Program-made: the position numbers and the translations under genes | In this document: piece by piece, positions 36,362 to 49,817 of the stretch | Position numbering within the stretch: position 1 is the stretch's first letter | How the letters are laid out: each line of letters opens with the position of its first letter | Source of the DNA: Taxillus chinensis | Lineage: Eukaryota; Streptophyta; Magnoliopsida; Santalales; Loranthaceae | Length of the DNA: 64,000 bases | Direction: 5' to 3' | Assembly: GCA_023512835.1 (NCBI GenBank) | Contig: CM042088.1 | Location: 46,645,199-46,709,198, forward strand | The notes under the pieces: generated by a model | Told to the model about the DNA's origin: nothing | Databases searched by the model: none | The model's input: the letters and a program-made list of their open reading frames with translations, nothing else

Positions 36362-39300
36362 AACTATTGCTGCTCACTTCAATTGCATCACCATTCTCTC
36401 AAATCCCACGAATCCGCCAATGGGTTTTCAAGGATGACAAAAAACCCAGTTCAAAAAATAGTAAATTCTATTCGAACACACTAATTCGAGCGACAATTAA
36501 GACAAAATATGAGGATGTCCGCTACTCCGCGTCTTTTGTCACACGTCGTACAATCAACTAACAGTCTTAACTGCAAGTCAGGGACTGTCAGAGTTGGAAG
36601 TGAAGGAAGAAGAATTGAAGAAACCAGCGTTGTTTAATTAACGTCTGTTCTGAAGATTCAAGGATCGCGCCTCGAACACAATGCGGAACGAGACTTGAGA
36701 CTCGAGAGATTAGTAAAGCGCAGCTCCCAGTGGGGTGCATCGGGCGGTGTGTAGTATTTTTAAACTTTGGAAAAAATAACAAATAATTAATAAAAATGAA
36801 AATTTATTTGGACGGTAAGTTTGGGGTTTGATTCGAATAATCAAATTTTAATCACCGTTAATACTAAAAGAACCATCGAAGTATCAACTAATAGGTTAAT
36901 ATTTTTTAGATTCTTGACTAAATATTATGTAAATAAATATTGAACACAATTTGCCTACCATTAATATCATTGATCTATCCCCAATTGCTTATACAAATGC
37001 ATTATTGTTAATTTTTTATTATAATTTCAGGAAAAAAAATGAAATCATAAGTTACAATTACATCTAATGGCTTAAGTAATAAGATACACAAATAAATTAT
37101 TTGACTATATAATATATTATATTTGATTGATTTTAAATCTATTGCAGCATTTCAGTTTTTCAAATTACCAAATCAAATTAATTTTAAAAATTATGTATTT
37201 TTAGTTTATACACTTTCATCGATTCAGCTTTATTTATCGGCCTTGATAAATTTCTAACCACCACTAGATTTTGTAAAACATAATTGTCATTTTCCTGACT
37301 TCGAATATGAATCAAATCTTAATTTCTATTTTTTAAAATGTAATATTTATCTCTGGTATGTTTTGAATTTATACACTCAAATTAATTTTAAATTTAAATT
37401 CAAATTGAATTTGATTTATAAATTGAATAACTTATATATCAAATAAGTTTAATGGATAATATGGATACGCAAATTCAAAATTAAAATAATCTAATTTTGT
37501 AAATAATAATTAATTCACAACTAATTAATTAAATGAATAAATCTAAATATGTCCAATATTCAAAATTTAAATAGTATTATTATTTAAATAATAAATAATT
37601 TTTCAATTAATTAATATTTATTAATTGTTTGATTTTAGGATTTCATATTTATAAACATTTCATTTTGCTCTTCAACTTATCCATTAAGTTTAAATGTGTA
37701 TATCTAGATATTGTTAAATTTAAATAATTTTATTATTTAAATAATAAATCAATCATCCGTGAATAATTTATAATTAGAGCAAGATAGAACCCATTAACCT
37801 CTTTAGTTGCATTTTTATCATTTGGTACCATTGATTCTATAATGGAAAATGATTCATAAAACACATTTGTGAACTATAATGCTTTTACTAATACAAGTAC
37901 ATAATTAACATTGGAAATAATTAATTATATGTTTCTTTTCCCAATAATTAATGAATTCCATCTCGTATCATAATATTTCCTGCTACAAATTTCATTAAGT
38001 TTCTAAAATACAATGAATAGGAATTAAGGTCTCAAAATCTGTAGCATGTAAATCAAAAGACATACATTCATAAATAAAAAGTTTATAAAGATCTCAATAT
38101 TAAAATCATCATATATATTATCGTCACTATACTCAAATAGAATTTATATGCTTAACGAAAATGATTAGAAATTCATATTGTGCTTATGTCCATGTTTCAC
38201 CTAATCTCATTACGCAAAATACATTCATTTAATATTACACTATATTAACAATGTGGGTAACACTGTTCAATTCTAATTATGAATGGTATGTATTTATAAT
38301 GTTTGAATTAAAAACCATATACTTTAATTAAATTCATTGTGAACACACACTTTTGATTATTATACATAAAAATTATCCTTTCACATATAACACTCATATA
38401 GTATGTTTAAGGTTACACGAATAATAAACAAATTATATTTGATATCTATAAACATATACACATAAAAGGATGAATAGTCTATTTTATTAAACAAATAATA
38501 AATATAAGTTTATATTTTATGCTTTTAAGGCACTATTTCCAATAATTTCAACATATACAAATACTTTTTTAAAAATTAACCACAATCTTACACGAGACTG
38601 ATGGTATGACGGTGCCATTGCCGAGTCTAAACCCTAACAAGCATCAATATCCTGTCAACATCAATGCGGAAGCAAAAATGGTATAAAGAGAACTCTACAC
38701 CATTGAATTGAAACTCCATATGTCAAAGTTATTATTCTTTACCTCCAAATAGCATGTGTTGCTTTCATTTGTAATGAAGCTAAAGAGCTCGCTCCCATTA
38801 TAGCCACCATCCTCATCTCTTAACTTGTTTACGTGGAAGCTCAACCTATAGGCCCTGGATTAGGATGCCATATTTGGCCCTTCGATTTTGAGAGTCATAT
38901 TAAATCAATTAAAAGCCATATATAACTATTTTATGTTTTGAATTTCAATTACTCTCTTTGGTTTAAGTTGATCCAATTTGTTTGATATTACTTATATGCC
39001 TATTTTGGTAATATTGTGTTTTTTTAAAAAAGTTGTTTTTAGTTGTGTTAGAAAAAAATTATTGTGAAAATAAATAGATAAGTGTTTGGTAAACGGTGAT
39101 TTTAAAAGTAATATAAATTAAAAAGAATTTGTTTGATAAATTTTAAAAAGAAATTAAATAGTTAATAGGTATTTAATAAATTTTATAAAAAATTATTTTG
39201 AAAACATGCACATATTTTATTGTTAATTTTAAATATGATTAATGTTTGATTTTACAAATTATAAATTTACTTATTAAAAAAATAACTTATAACTGGCTTC

Positions 39301-39601
39301 AACTTTTTACCATAAAAAGTAAAAATTATTCTTATAAATGTTTTTTATTAATTACGTTTTGTTGCTTCAAAATTATTTCATAAGTAGAAGTAATGTCTCA
39401 AAATTTAATTTTGCCTACATTTTATGATTTATTACTTGAAAAATTAGATATAAAAATATTTACGGTAAACCCATAAATAAGAAATATTCCGTTCCCATCA
39501 TTTAAAAAAAACCGACTTTACTAATCGCGAGTGTTGGTATTACATTAATTATTTGAAAAAATTTGGCTTTGATGTTAACACACGGAAACCCAAACATATT
39601 A
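36362..39601. other. PIEZO 5' flank and AT-rich intergenic DNA
   Basis: About the first 400 bp is mixed composition and likely holds the PIEZO promoter and 5' UTR. From about 36780 the sequence is strongly AT-rich with related ttatttaaataataaat segments near 37580 and 37735. No coding potential is seen. Confidence 0.55.
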
Positions 39602-40297
39602 GGCTATGTTTGGCACCGATACCCGATTCTTAGTTTCCGAAAATTAATACTCGGGTATTCTCAAAATCTTTCTTCGAAAACGCTTTTTGTTGTTTGGTTG
39701 CTGTTTTCCGTTTTTGTTCTTCATTCGTCGGAAGTGGCACAGCAGGCGGGGGGGAGGGGGGAGGAGGAGGTCGTCAAAGGGAGATTTGGCGGCGGGGGCG
39801 TTACGCCGGGAGGAAGGTCGCGCGAGATCTAGAAGCGCAGGGGTGGGCGTCGCTCGGTGCCGTGGTGTTGCGTCGGGGGGAGGGGCAACACGTTGCGTCG
39901 GGGGGAGGAGCGGCGGTCGTGTCCGGGAGGGGGGGGTGGCAAGATGTTGTGGTCGCGTTAGGGGGGGAGGGATGGCGTCGGCGGGGCGGGGGGGATGGCG
40001 GCGCAGTGGGCGAGGAGGGTGGGAGGGATGGCGTCGCACCGAGCGAGAGGGGGCAAGATTGCTCTGCTGTGGTCACGTCGGGAGGAGGGATGGCGTCGCA
40101 CCGAGCGAGGGGCAGCGTGTTGACCGAAAACAAAACGAGAACAAGCGAAAACATCGTAAAGATGTTTTCGTTTTTCCATTCTCAAAATCATTTGTTTTTA
40201 AAAATCAGAAGCGAATACGTGAACAAAAAAAAAACGGAAACGTTTTCTGCATTAAAATGCAGAAAACCAAAAATAAAAACAGCAACCAAACATGCTC
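39602..40297. mobile_element. GC-rich Tourist-like (PIF/Harbinger) element upstream of RPH1
   Basis: The left end ggctatgtttgg and right end ccaaacatgctc are near-perfect inverted repeats of the Tourist/PIF type, flanked by TTA on both sides (39599-39601 and 40298-40300). Inside, tgtttggttgctgtttt near 39690 pairs with aaaacagcaaccaaaca near 40277-40293. The core, about 39740-40130, is extremely G-rich on the plus strand with direct repeats around ggatggcgtcgcaccgagcg (about 40028 and 40089). Overlapping 207- and 210-codon frames through it are compositional artefacts. No transposase is present. Confidence 0.7.
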
Positions 40298-40459
40298 TTA
40301 TAGTCCATGATTTAACTGATTTTTGAAATATGAAAACGACGTCGCTTTACAATCATCACTATCACATTGTCCACAGCCACAGGCCACAATCTCATCCTGC
40401 CTCGTGACTTCGTCTCTCTCCATCTTCGATGAAACCCACAGAAAATAGCCTTCGACAAC

Positions 40460-41859
40460 ATGACTGCCTTAGCAGCATCAACGTTCCTCTGCAGCTACCA
40501 TTTAACCAATCCCATACCCCAATGTTCACTTATCAGGATAGGCTTATACCGTCCTCGGATTCGGATAAACCCCACCAGAGTCCATGCAAATTCAAATCCA
40601 GTAGATGCAGAGGCAGTACAGGAGCGCGCAGAACCAAAGCAAGGGCTTGAAACCAGTGAAATAGCCCAATCCCCCACCATAAATGGTCCCTCAATTGACC
40701 AAGACCTGAAGAAAGTGGGTGTTTACTCAACTTTTAGTTCATTTGGAGGACACCCATTTTAGATACTTGGGATTTGATGTGTTTGTTCCATATTATATAC
40801 TCGCGTGCTCTCTATGTATACTGGGTTAACCACAATTCGTGTTTGCGATTTTTACCATTTTGGAGGCTGCCCACTTTAAACAAGGACTGTTTTTCTAGAA
40901 TTTGCAATGTCTGTGTCCAGTTTTCTGAAGACTCTTAAGCCGAGCAAAGTTTTTTTTTTTTTTTTTTGAATTCTGCACCATGTAGATAGAAATGTGTAGA
41001 CAAATTGAAATTGATTTTTCCAGTGGTTTGGCAGCTGCTTGCAGGGGAGCTAATAATTAAGAAACCACTTTTGAAACGCTAGTGCCACTGTATTTCAGTA
41101 TTGTACCACAGACAAATAAAATGGGTTATAGTAAGATCTTCATTAACGTAATCTTACTCCACACCAGGCAGTTCAGAAGACTGCAGCAACCTTTGCTCCA
41201 AGGGCTTCCACAGCTACCAAAAACCCTGCAGTTCGCGGCACTGCCTTATACAACGTGTTTGAGGTTCAAGGCTACGCCTCTATGCTGTTGGGCGGAGCTC
41301 TGTCTTTCAATCTGATATTCCCATCAAATGAACCAGACTTATGGAGGCTGATGGGAATGTGGTCTATATGGATGTTCAGTAAGTTTTTATTTATTGGCAC
41401 CCCCCTTCCCCCTCTCTCTCTTGGTACCATAAAATCAAACACTTTTCCATTAATGATGAGGGTGATTTTGGTGTAAAAACCCCATTCACTAGCATTGTAC
41501 AAAAATGATATTCAGCAGTTCTAGAGTCAGATTGGCGTTTGCATTCTGAATCTTAGATCCTTCCATTTGCAGCAATTCCTTCACTTCGAGCCCGCGATTG
41601 TTCAAAGAATGAGAAAGAAGCTCTCAACTATCTGTTTCTCCTCATCCCATTACTTAATGTCATAATCCCATTCTTTTGGAAATCCTTTGCAGTTGTTTGG
41701 TCTGCTGACACAATAGCCTTTCTTGGAATGTTTGCGTGGAAGGTATCTGCTCTTTTTAAAATTAAAAAGCCCGACTGGTGAAATCCTATTTTTGTACAAG
41801 TTACAATGTTGAAATCCACTCTTCTAATACAGCTTGGATGGCTACAAAAATCGAAGTAG
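40460..41859 (+). CDS. RPH1: RPH1-like plastid membrane protein
   Basis: Four exons: 40460-40714, 41168-41378, 41573-41742, 41833-41859; lengths 255, 211, 170 and 27 nt sum to 220 residues plus stop. The first ~60 residues are rich in Ser, Thr and Arg and resemble a chloroplast transit peptide. The conserved part runs from TALYNVFEVQGYASMLLGGA through four hydrophobic segments (GYASMLLGGALSFNLIF, WRLMGMWSIWMF, LFLLIPLLNVIIPFFW, ADTIAFLGMFAW) to a short C-terminus LGWLQKSK. This matches Arabidopsis RESISTANCE TO PHYTOPHTHORA 1 (At2g48070, from memory), a chloroplast protein needed for immunity to Phytophthora; biochemical role unknown. A GC-rich transposon ends 162 bp upstream of the start codon. 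Confidence 0.85.
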
Positions 41860-42051
41860 AACTTCAACAAAACCTTGATTCAACAGTTCCATTCCAGTTC
41901 AATTCAGATATTCCTGTTCGTGGCATATCTATAATTACAGTGAATATGCTAATGTGGCAACTTTAGCAGTACACCGTACCTAAACGAAGATAGCTCCTGG
42001 GTGAGATTAGAGCAGACATCTCCAGCATTGCTGCAGCAATAAAAGATTGCA

Positions 42052-42076
42052 TTCTCTCTCTCTCTCTCTCTCTCTG

Positions 42077-42108
<32 letters not shown>
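42052..42108. repeat. CT/AT compound microsatellite
   Basis: TC dinucleotides to 42075, then AT dinucleotides to 42108; read directly. Confidence 0.9.
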
Positions 42109-42113
<5 letters not shown>

Positions 42114-42550
42114 AACACATTGATGATATCTCCTATATCCAAGAAATTTGCTGAGCAATTTTTTTTGGGTACATATCTTCTAGATTTATTGTTTTTAATG
42201 TGTTTGTTGAGACTGCTCCTTGCGCATTGCAGTGGCTATGAAGATATCGGATAAGCGCGCCATAGCTTATTGGTGAAAATTGCAATGGCTTTCGCAGAGC
42301 TTCAAAAGGAAATAAAAACTGAAAATAAATAAAATTAAGGTAAAGACTAAAGAGGGACATAAGACAATCTAAAATTAGGCAAGCGAATACATGAAAGGGT
42401 ATGCTAACGCAGAAATATAATTAGAACCCATAAATAGAAATCGTAGAACTCAGGTTTTTGTTAACTTGTATCAGTATTCAATGACTAACATCATCCCTGG
42501 AACAAACCCAGTAACAAGATTAAATCTTGCTTCGCTAGCTACATCTCACG

Positions 42551-42666
42551 AGCAGCAGTGGTCCTCCACGTTCATATATGATTCAAGGCCTACATTCCGA
42601 TCCCTGTAGTGGCAATAGTAGCACCCCACGTTAATATAGGATTCAAAACCTACACTCAGCCCCTGT
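42551..42666. repeat. 60 bp tandem duplication
   Basis: ccacgttcatatatgattca at 42566 recurs as ccacgttaatataggattca at 42626, exactly 60 bp later, and surrounding bases also match. Two diverged units. Confidence 0.75.
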
Positions 42667-43081
42667 TCCAGCATGTGAGACTTTAATCTTCATTCCATGC
42701 AGGCGCTGGTTGAAAAACAAAAGTTCCCAATCTTGTTAACAATAATTCGACCAAAATGTATGAACTGAATATAAAAATTAAAGATCGGTAAGAAATGTCG
42801 AGGAAACATGAAACATGCAATATGTAGAAGAGCCCAATGGAAAAGGGACCCATAGCATGGAACCATGCTAAAGACCTGCTTGACAAGTGTAAATGTGACA
42901 CTGAAGTCATTTAGCTCATCTAAAAAGAATAAATACAGACAGAACGATATATAAATATAGGACTAAGTTATACTCCCAATGTATTTAACGCTAAAAAGTT
43001 GCAGTACCACACCGGAATTATCAGCCTGAAAGACCAAGATCCTTCACAGTGGATGCAACCGTGCAACACGAATTCACCATT

Positions 43082-44653
43082 CTATAAATACTCGTCATCA
43101 CTCTCTTCCTCGTCATAATCTGACTCATCATCACTTGGCTTTGTTAAACTGCTCATGTCAAACGATGGCACAGTTTCCATCTCCTCCATTTCAATAAACT
43201 CATAATCCATTCGCTCCTTGAACTTTTCCTCAGAGCAATTAAGGAGCCATGCGAGAGAACACTTAAAACCTCTCTTTGCAACCATGTCATGTCTTGGCTT
43301 GACAGTAGACTCCAGACTGTATGTAAAGAAAGCTGGGAAATCAACCAATTCTTCCAAATCCCTACCCATCTCCACCCGGAAGAAATCAAAGCTAAGTTTC
43401 ATAATACCAAGATTCAACGCAAGCAACTGGGGACAACCTAACACCATCTTCCTTACTTGTTGTAATGAGAATCCACAAGCCTTAATAAAATCCACATGCT
43501 TCAGCATAGAATTATTGTTGAGGCTAACAACTTGTGGCATTTTTTCAACTACTCTCCCAAAATCCTCTGGATTCAAATCAATAACAGAATTAAGAAAGGT
43601 ACGCTGACTCAAGAGCTTTGACTTGAGGTCAATTCCTATTATCTCAGGATATTGGGCAATCACAGAAGCAAGTTTTGATCTTCTCACCTCATTTTCCAAG
43701 AGGGCATCAACATTTGGTTTCACTCTCTCCTCAAGCTCAAATCCAACAATATGAGGTCGCTGCTCAATTAATCTAGCGACAGCTAATCTTGGGATCCCCA
43801 AGCTTTCAAGAAACTCTACAAAAGGCTTGATCACCCGACCAACTCTCATCCCCAGTATCTCAGGAAATCTAGTTAAGATACCTCCAACTTCTTTTCGTCC
43901 AACCCCTATTCCCACCAAATACGCCACTGATGTACTCATTGTTCCCTCCAGCTTAAATCCCAATACTTCAGGGTATTTCTCGAGGACCCGAGGAATATCA
44001 TTTGGCTTGATGTCCAAACCCTGAAGAAATTTCACAACAGGTGCAAGGTCCACCACAACACTAGCATGGAGAACTTGAGGATATCTTCTCAGGAAATCTG
44101 TGAAAGTAGATTTCCGAACACCCAATTTTCCAAGATAATCAAGTACTGGAATCATGTTTTTCTTCACACTGCAGCCAAGAACAAGCGGATAGTTGTTAAT
44201 GTCATCAATTGTAAGCCCTAATTGGTGAAGAAAGTCAACACGCTCCCTCATGACCTCAACTGTCACAGGAAGCTCCAATCCTTCAAGTTCATCAGGAACA
44301 ATATTGATGCTCCTCAAGAAGTCATATACTCGGGCACGATTGGCCTCTCTTTCATTCTTCATCTGTGATAAGCTAGGCCGACTATATAATGAAGAGGAAC
44401 CCCCCTGCTTCTGACCCACATGGATGGTGTCTCGCCTGGGCAAAGAAGGTTCCAGAGAACTAGTTGTGTGAGTTCTGCCAGACGCAACAGAGTGCTGAAG
44501 CGTGGTAATAAATCTAATTTTCTTCACACACTTGGTTAGGCGCTGAGGAGTTGACATAGATGTTAAATGAGGTTTACAGAATGTAAGAGCAGATAATTCT
44601 GGATTTATAAGTAAGTAACTTGGCCTTGTAATAGCAGTACAGCTGATCTTCAT
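43082..44653 (-). CDS. BSM: mTERF-family protein, BSM/RUG2 (mTERF4) type
   Basis: Single coding exon of 523 residues. I start at the ATG of MKISCTAITRPS; the longer frame to 44677 needs TTG. An organelle targeting sequence is likely in the first ~90 residues (basic, Ser/Thr-rich). From about residue 110 there is a series of mTERF repeats of ~35 residues with the recurring pattern YP(E/Q)(V/I)LG, for example YPLVLGCSVKKN, YPQVLHASV, YPEVLGFKLEG, FPEILGMRVGR, YPEIIGIDLKS. The C-terminus is acidic (DDESDYDEEESDDEYL). This matches Arabidopsis BELAYA SMERT/RUGOSA2 (At4g02990, from memory), needed for plastid and mitochondrial RNA metabolism. The gene diverges from ABP1, as in Arabidopsis. Confidence 0.9.
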   Translation of the reverse strand: MKISCTAITRPSYLLINPELSALTFCKPHLTSMSTPQRLTKCVKKIRFITTLQHSVASGRTHTTSSLEPSLPRRDTIHVGQKQGGSSSLYSRPSLSQMKNEREANRARVYDFLRSINIVPDELEGLELPVTVEVMRERVDFLHQLGLTIDDINNYPLVLGCSVKKNMIPVLDYLGKLGVRKSTFTDFLRRYPQVLHASVVVDLAPVVKFLQGLDIKPNDIPRVLEKYPEVLGFKLEGTMSTSVAYLVGIGVGRKEVGGILTRFPEILGMRVGRVIKPFVEFLESLGIPRLAVARLIEQRPHIVGFELEERVKPNVDALLENEVRRSKLASVIAQYPEIIGIDLKSKLLSQRTFLNSVIDLNPEDFGRVVEKMPQVVSLNNNSMLKHVDFIKACGFSLQQVRKMVLGCPQLLALNLGIMKLSFDFFRVEMGRDLEELVDFPAFFTYSLESTVKPRHDMVAKRGFKCSLAWLLNCSEEKFKERMDYEFIEMEEMETVPSFDMSSLTKPSDDESDYDEEESDDEYL

Positions 44654-44682
44654 CCTCTCAAGGATATGTAATGGCAATACAT
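44650..44682 (-). promoter_or_regulatory. Upstream ORF overlapping the mTERF start codon
   Basis: An ATG at 44682-44680 opens a 10-codon frame whose TGA overlaps the main ATG in the tetranucleotide ATGA. A possible 3' splice site (ttgtag) sits immediately before this ATG, so the second exon may begin exactly at the uORF. A GC-richer candidate 5' UTR exon lies near 45480-45560 on this strand. Transcript structure is inferred. Confidence 0.45.
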
Positions 44683-46816
44683 CTACAATAGCATAAAATA
44701 AACATCAGAAGGCACAAAAAATGGAAATAACATAAAATCAATTAAGCTCCATTTGCATCCTTACAACAACAATAATAACAATGAAAGTGGTGTATTATAT
44801 GGTATGATGTTTCACATGCAATAATAATAATCTTTCACTTCAAGTGAATAGACTATCAAGGGCTTAACAAAATTGTGGGTGTGCAAATTTTATGTTCTTT
44901 ATCTGTACCAATATCACATTGGTACTACTAATGTGTGCCACCTAAATGTGGGTTACAAAGCCAGTCAGTCAAGGGCAGAGAGCAGAAACTACTTGGCTGT
45001 TTTATTAAATCTGAAAATGTGCCCATAGTCAGGCAAAGGAAAAGCCCTGGTGAAATTTTTCTAAGAGAATATTGAGGATGAGCATTCAGTGAGTAGGGAA
45101 TAATCAATAGCATAGAATTTCAAATCCAATAAAAAAACTAAAAAACATGTTTGCCTAAAAATTCAGTGGGAATAGCATAGATTTCATTAAGAGTAGCCAT
45201 GGCTTGCTCTGGTATAACCAACGTATTCTTCGAAAAACCCCTTCTAAGATGACATTAGCTTCCAACAGAATTCAAAGTACTGAATAAAAATCGAACCCAA
45301 CTAATCAATCAGCCAATTTGCATTAACCCAGTCAATTTTGATGCAACATAGTAAATGTAGTTTACTTGTGTTGTGGAAACCAGGTTTTAGAATTCTTATC
45401 CAAGTGCAATTTACGTAATCATAGTTTCAAAATCTTAACATAAGAAACACAGCAACAACAATAACAAGTACGTACGATATAGTGACTCGCCGGATATGTG
45501 TGCCCTCTGGCACCGGCTGTGGACTTCGTGGCAGTGGACCGCGCGGGTCGACGAAGGGTGAGGGTTTGGCCTGTTTCGGGCAACTTAGATATGTTTTTTG
45601 TTTAAGATATTTTAGTTTTTTTTATATTTAATTTTTTATATTTTTATAAATATTTAAATTTAACAAAATTATTCTTATAAATATTTGTAATTATTTTTAT
45701 TTAAAATTTTTAAATTCAATTCCGATGGACTATTTAATTTTTTTAAATATATTTATTCTATTTTATTATGTGAATTTATCAAATATTTTTAATTTTTAAA
45801 ATTTAAATTTTAAAAAATAAATACTCTATATATTCTTTTTCCTACCAAACATAAATTATTTTTAAATTATAACTCAATACTTTCAAAAAATATAATAAAA
45901 AACAAAATTCATATCAAACAAGCCATTAAATTTGTATTAGTAAATTAAATAATAATTTTAATACTAGGTGTAAAAGTACTTTTATTATCATCAATAGCCA
46001 TTTTCCAACATCTCTCACTAAATTATATAACTCTTTCTTATCCTTGAAAATGCATGTGCTGATGCTTATTTTGTATGGATTGGACACACAATGAAGATTT
46101 AAGATTACGAATTCAAGGTACAATTTTGATGAGCTTTTCCAAAAGACCTCAAAATGTCTCCAAGCCAATTATATGCGATAGAAAACAAAATATGAAAATA
46201 AATACAATATTGGCTCGTTGTAAATATAAAACTATTTAAAAAAAAATATGAAGTCGCTCATTATGATATTTTGAATTATTTTTTTCGCGTACTTCATTGA
46301 AATCCAAGTCATTTTACTAATGACAACAACCAAAAATATTATTATGAACTTTTAAATAAAGTATTGCTTTTTATTTTTAAAATATAATAATTATTTTTCG
46401 AATACTGAAAAAATAAATAGCTGTAAAACAAAAATAGAAAAGAATAAAAAATAAACATGCCTTAACTTTGGCCAGGAATACTTTTTTCTTTCTAGTCTGT
46501 GTCGATCTTTGATTTGTTGAGATAATAATAAGAATAATATAAAGCAAATTGAAAGCAATTTATTTATTTTGAGCAATACGAGAAATGAACTTTGGTGAAA
46601 ATAATCAAACATTTCTTTAAAAAGAAAGGAAAAAACGTTTTTCGTTGGGCAATTTCGTAAATAACAAATTACTGGAGTGGAGCCGTCTCGACTCTCCAGT
46701 CTCCACCATTCTGGAGGAATCCATAAAAATAAAAATAAAAAATAAATGGACAAGGTGAGTGGGTTGCTTTGCTTGCTAGCTGCTGCCGCCCAGTTGCGTG
46801 TTCCGTTGGGGGGAGG
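44683..46816. other. Divergent promoter region of mTERF gene and ABP1
   Basis: A likely 5' UTR intron of the mTERF gene occupies about 44683-45475, with a candidate first exon near 45480-45560. AT-rich DNA follows to about 46650, including a possible MITE at 45568-45924, and then the ABP1 leader. Minus-strand frames at 45926-46753 are not credible genes. Confidence 0.5.
45568..45924. mobile_element. Possible Tourist-like MITE between mTERF gene and ABP1
   Basis: The left end ggcctgtttcggg and reverse-complemented right end ggcttgtttgatat resemble Tourist-type inverted repeats. The AT-rich interior is about 357 bp. Flanks do not show a clear TTA duplication. Confidence 0.4.
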
Positions 46817-49089
<2,273 letters not shown>

Positions 49090-49746
49090 CATATCAGTCT
49101 TCTACCACCACACACGCCAATTCCCCTGCAACCACCTTCTATTGTGGACAGGGATTTTCAGAAGCGGCGTCACCTAGACTAGGTGAGTGTGGTTACAAAA
49201 TAAGCTTTCCCGTTTTCTTCTTTCTTGTGGGTGGTCAAAAAACATATAGCCAAATATTATTATATTCCGGACAGAATTTTTAACGTGACCTCTCTTTCCA
49301 TTGAGGGCAGAAGCTTTGAAGGTTTGAATTGTTAGATATCAAGGTTTTAGCCTTATTATGGTTTGTTAGGATTTGATTCACCAGTTTGACGTGAGCTGAT
49401 TTTTAGTTTTTATGTTAGTGCGCTTGTAAGGCTATTTATAGCCAATTCTAGTTTATTGGATAAATGAGGTTCATTCTCCCAAACACTACTATTGTTTATT
49501 TTTCTGAGATCCATTTAGATGTTCATGATGCCTTATATTTCCTCAAAACGCTAGAATCATAAGTGATTCATGTTAGATTTCAGCTAGTTTGAACGTGTAG
49601 TGCTTTTAAAAAGCAATATGCATATCCTCTTTCTTGTATTCTCTCGCACAAATATCCCAAAGTCTGCCTCCCGAGTCCCGACCAATTAAAAAGCTCTACG
49701 GTTCAAACTGTGTTGATTACCGTTGCGGGGTTGGGAAAAAGTCAAT
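49090..49746. other. ABP1 3' UTR and spacer to tRNA-Gly
   Basis: No further coding sequence is recognisable. The sequence caattgactttttcc, read on the minus strand directly after the tRNA, gives the T run expected of a Pol III terminator. Confidence 0.55.
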
Positions 49747-49817
49747 TGCGCATCCGGGGAATCGAACCCCGGTCAGTACCGTGGGAGGGTACTATGATAC
49801 CACTACACTAGATGCGC
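49747..49817 (-). tRNA. tRNA-Gly (anticodon CCC)
   Basis: 71 nt on the minus strand. The acceptor GCGCATC pairs with GATGCGC, discriminator A. The D arm includes tagtgtagtgg, the anticodon stem GTACC/GGTAC encloses CTCCCAC (anticodon CCC), and the T arm is CCGGG-GTTCGAT-TCCCCGG. Five T residues follow within about 10 nt. A plus-strand 65-codon frame over it is spurious. Confidence 0.95.

Larger units (their letters stand above)
41860..43081. other. Convergent intergenic region, RPH1 and mTERF gene 3' ends
   Basis: It contains a CT run (42052-42075) followed by an AT run (42079-42108) and a 60 bp tandem duplication (about 42551-42666). The minus-strand part nearest 43081 is presumably mTERF 3' UTR. 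No further gene is seen. Confidence 0.6.

Noticed and set aside
39687..40326. Overlapping 207- and 210-codon plus-strand frames, with long minus-strand frames
   Set aside because: They lie in the G-rich core of a TIR element, are low-complexity Gly/Arg or Pro/Arg strings, and are open because the core has few A/T stop triplets.
44654..44677. Eight-residue N-terminal extension of the mTERF protein
   Set aside because: It would start at TTG; the ATG at 44653 is the first in-frame AUG.
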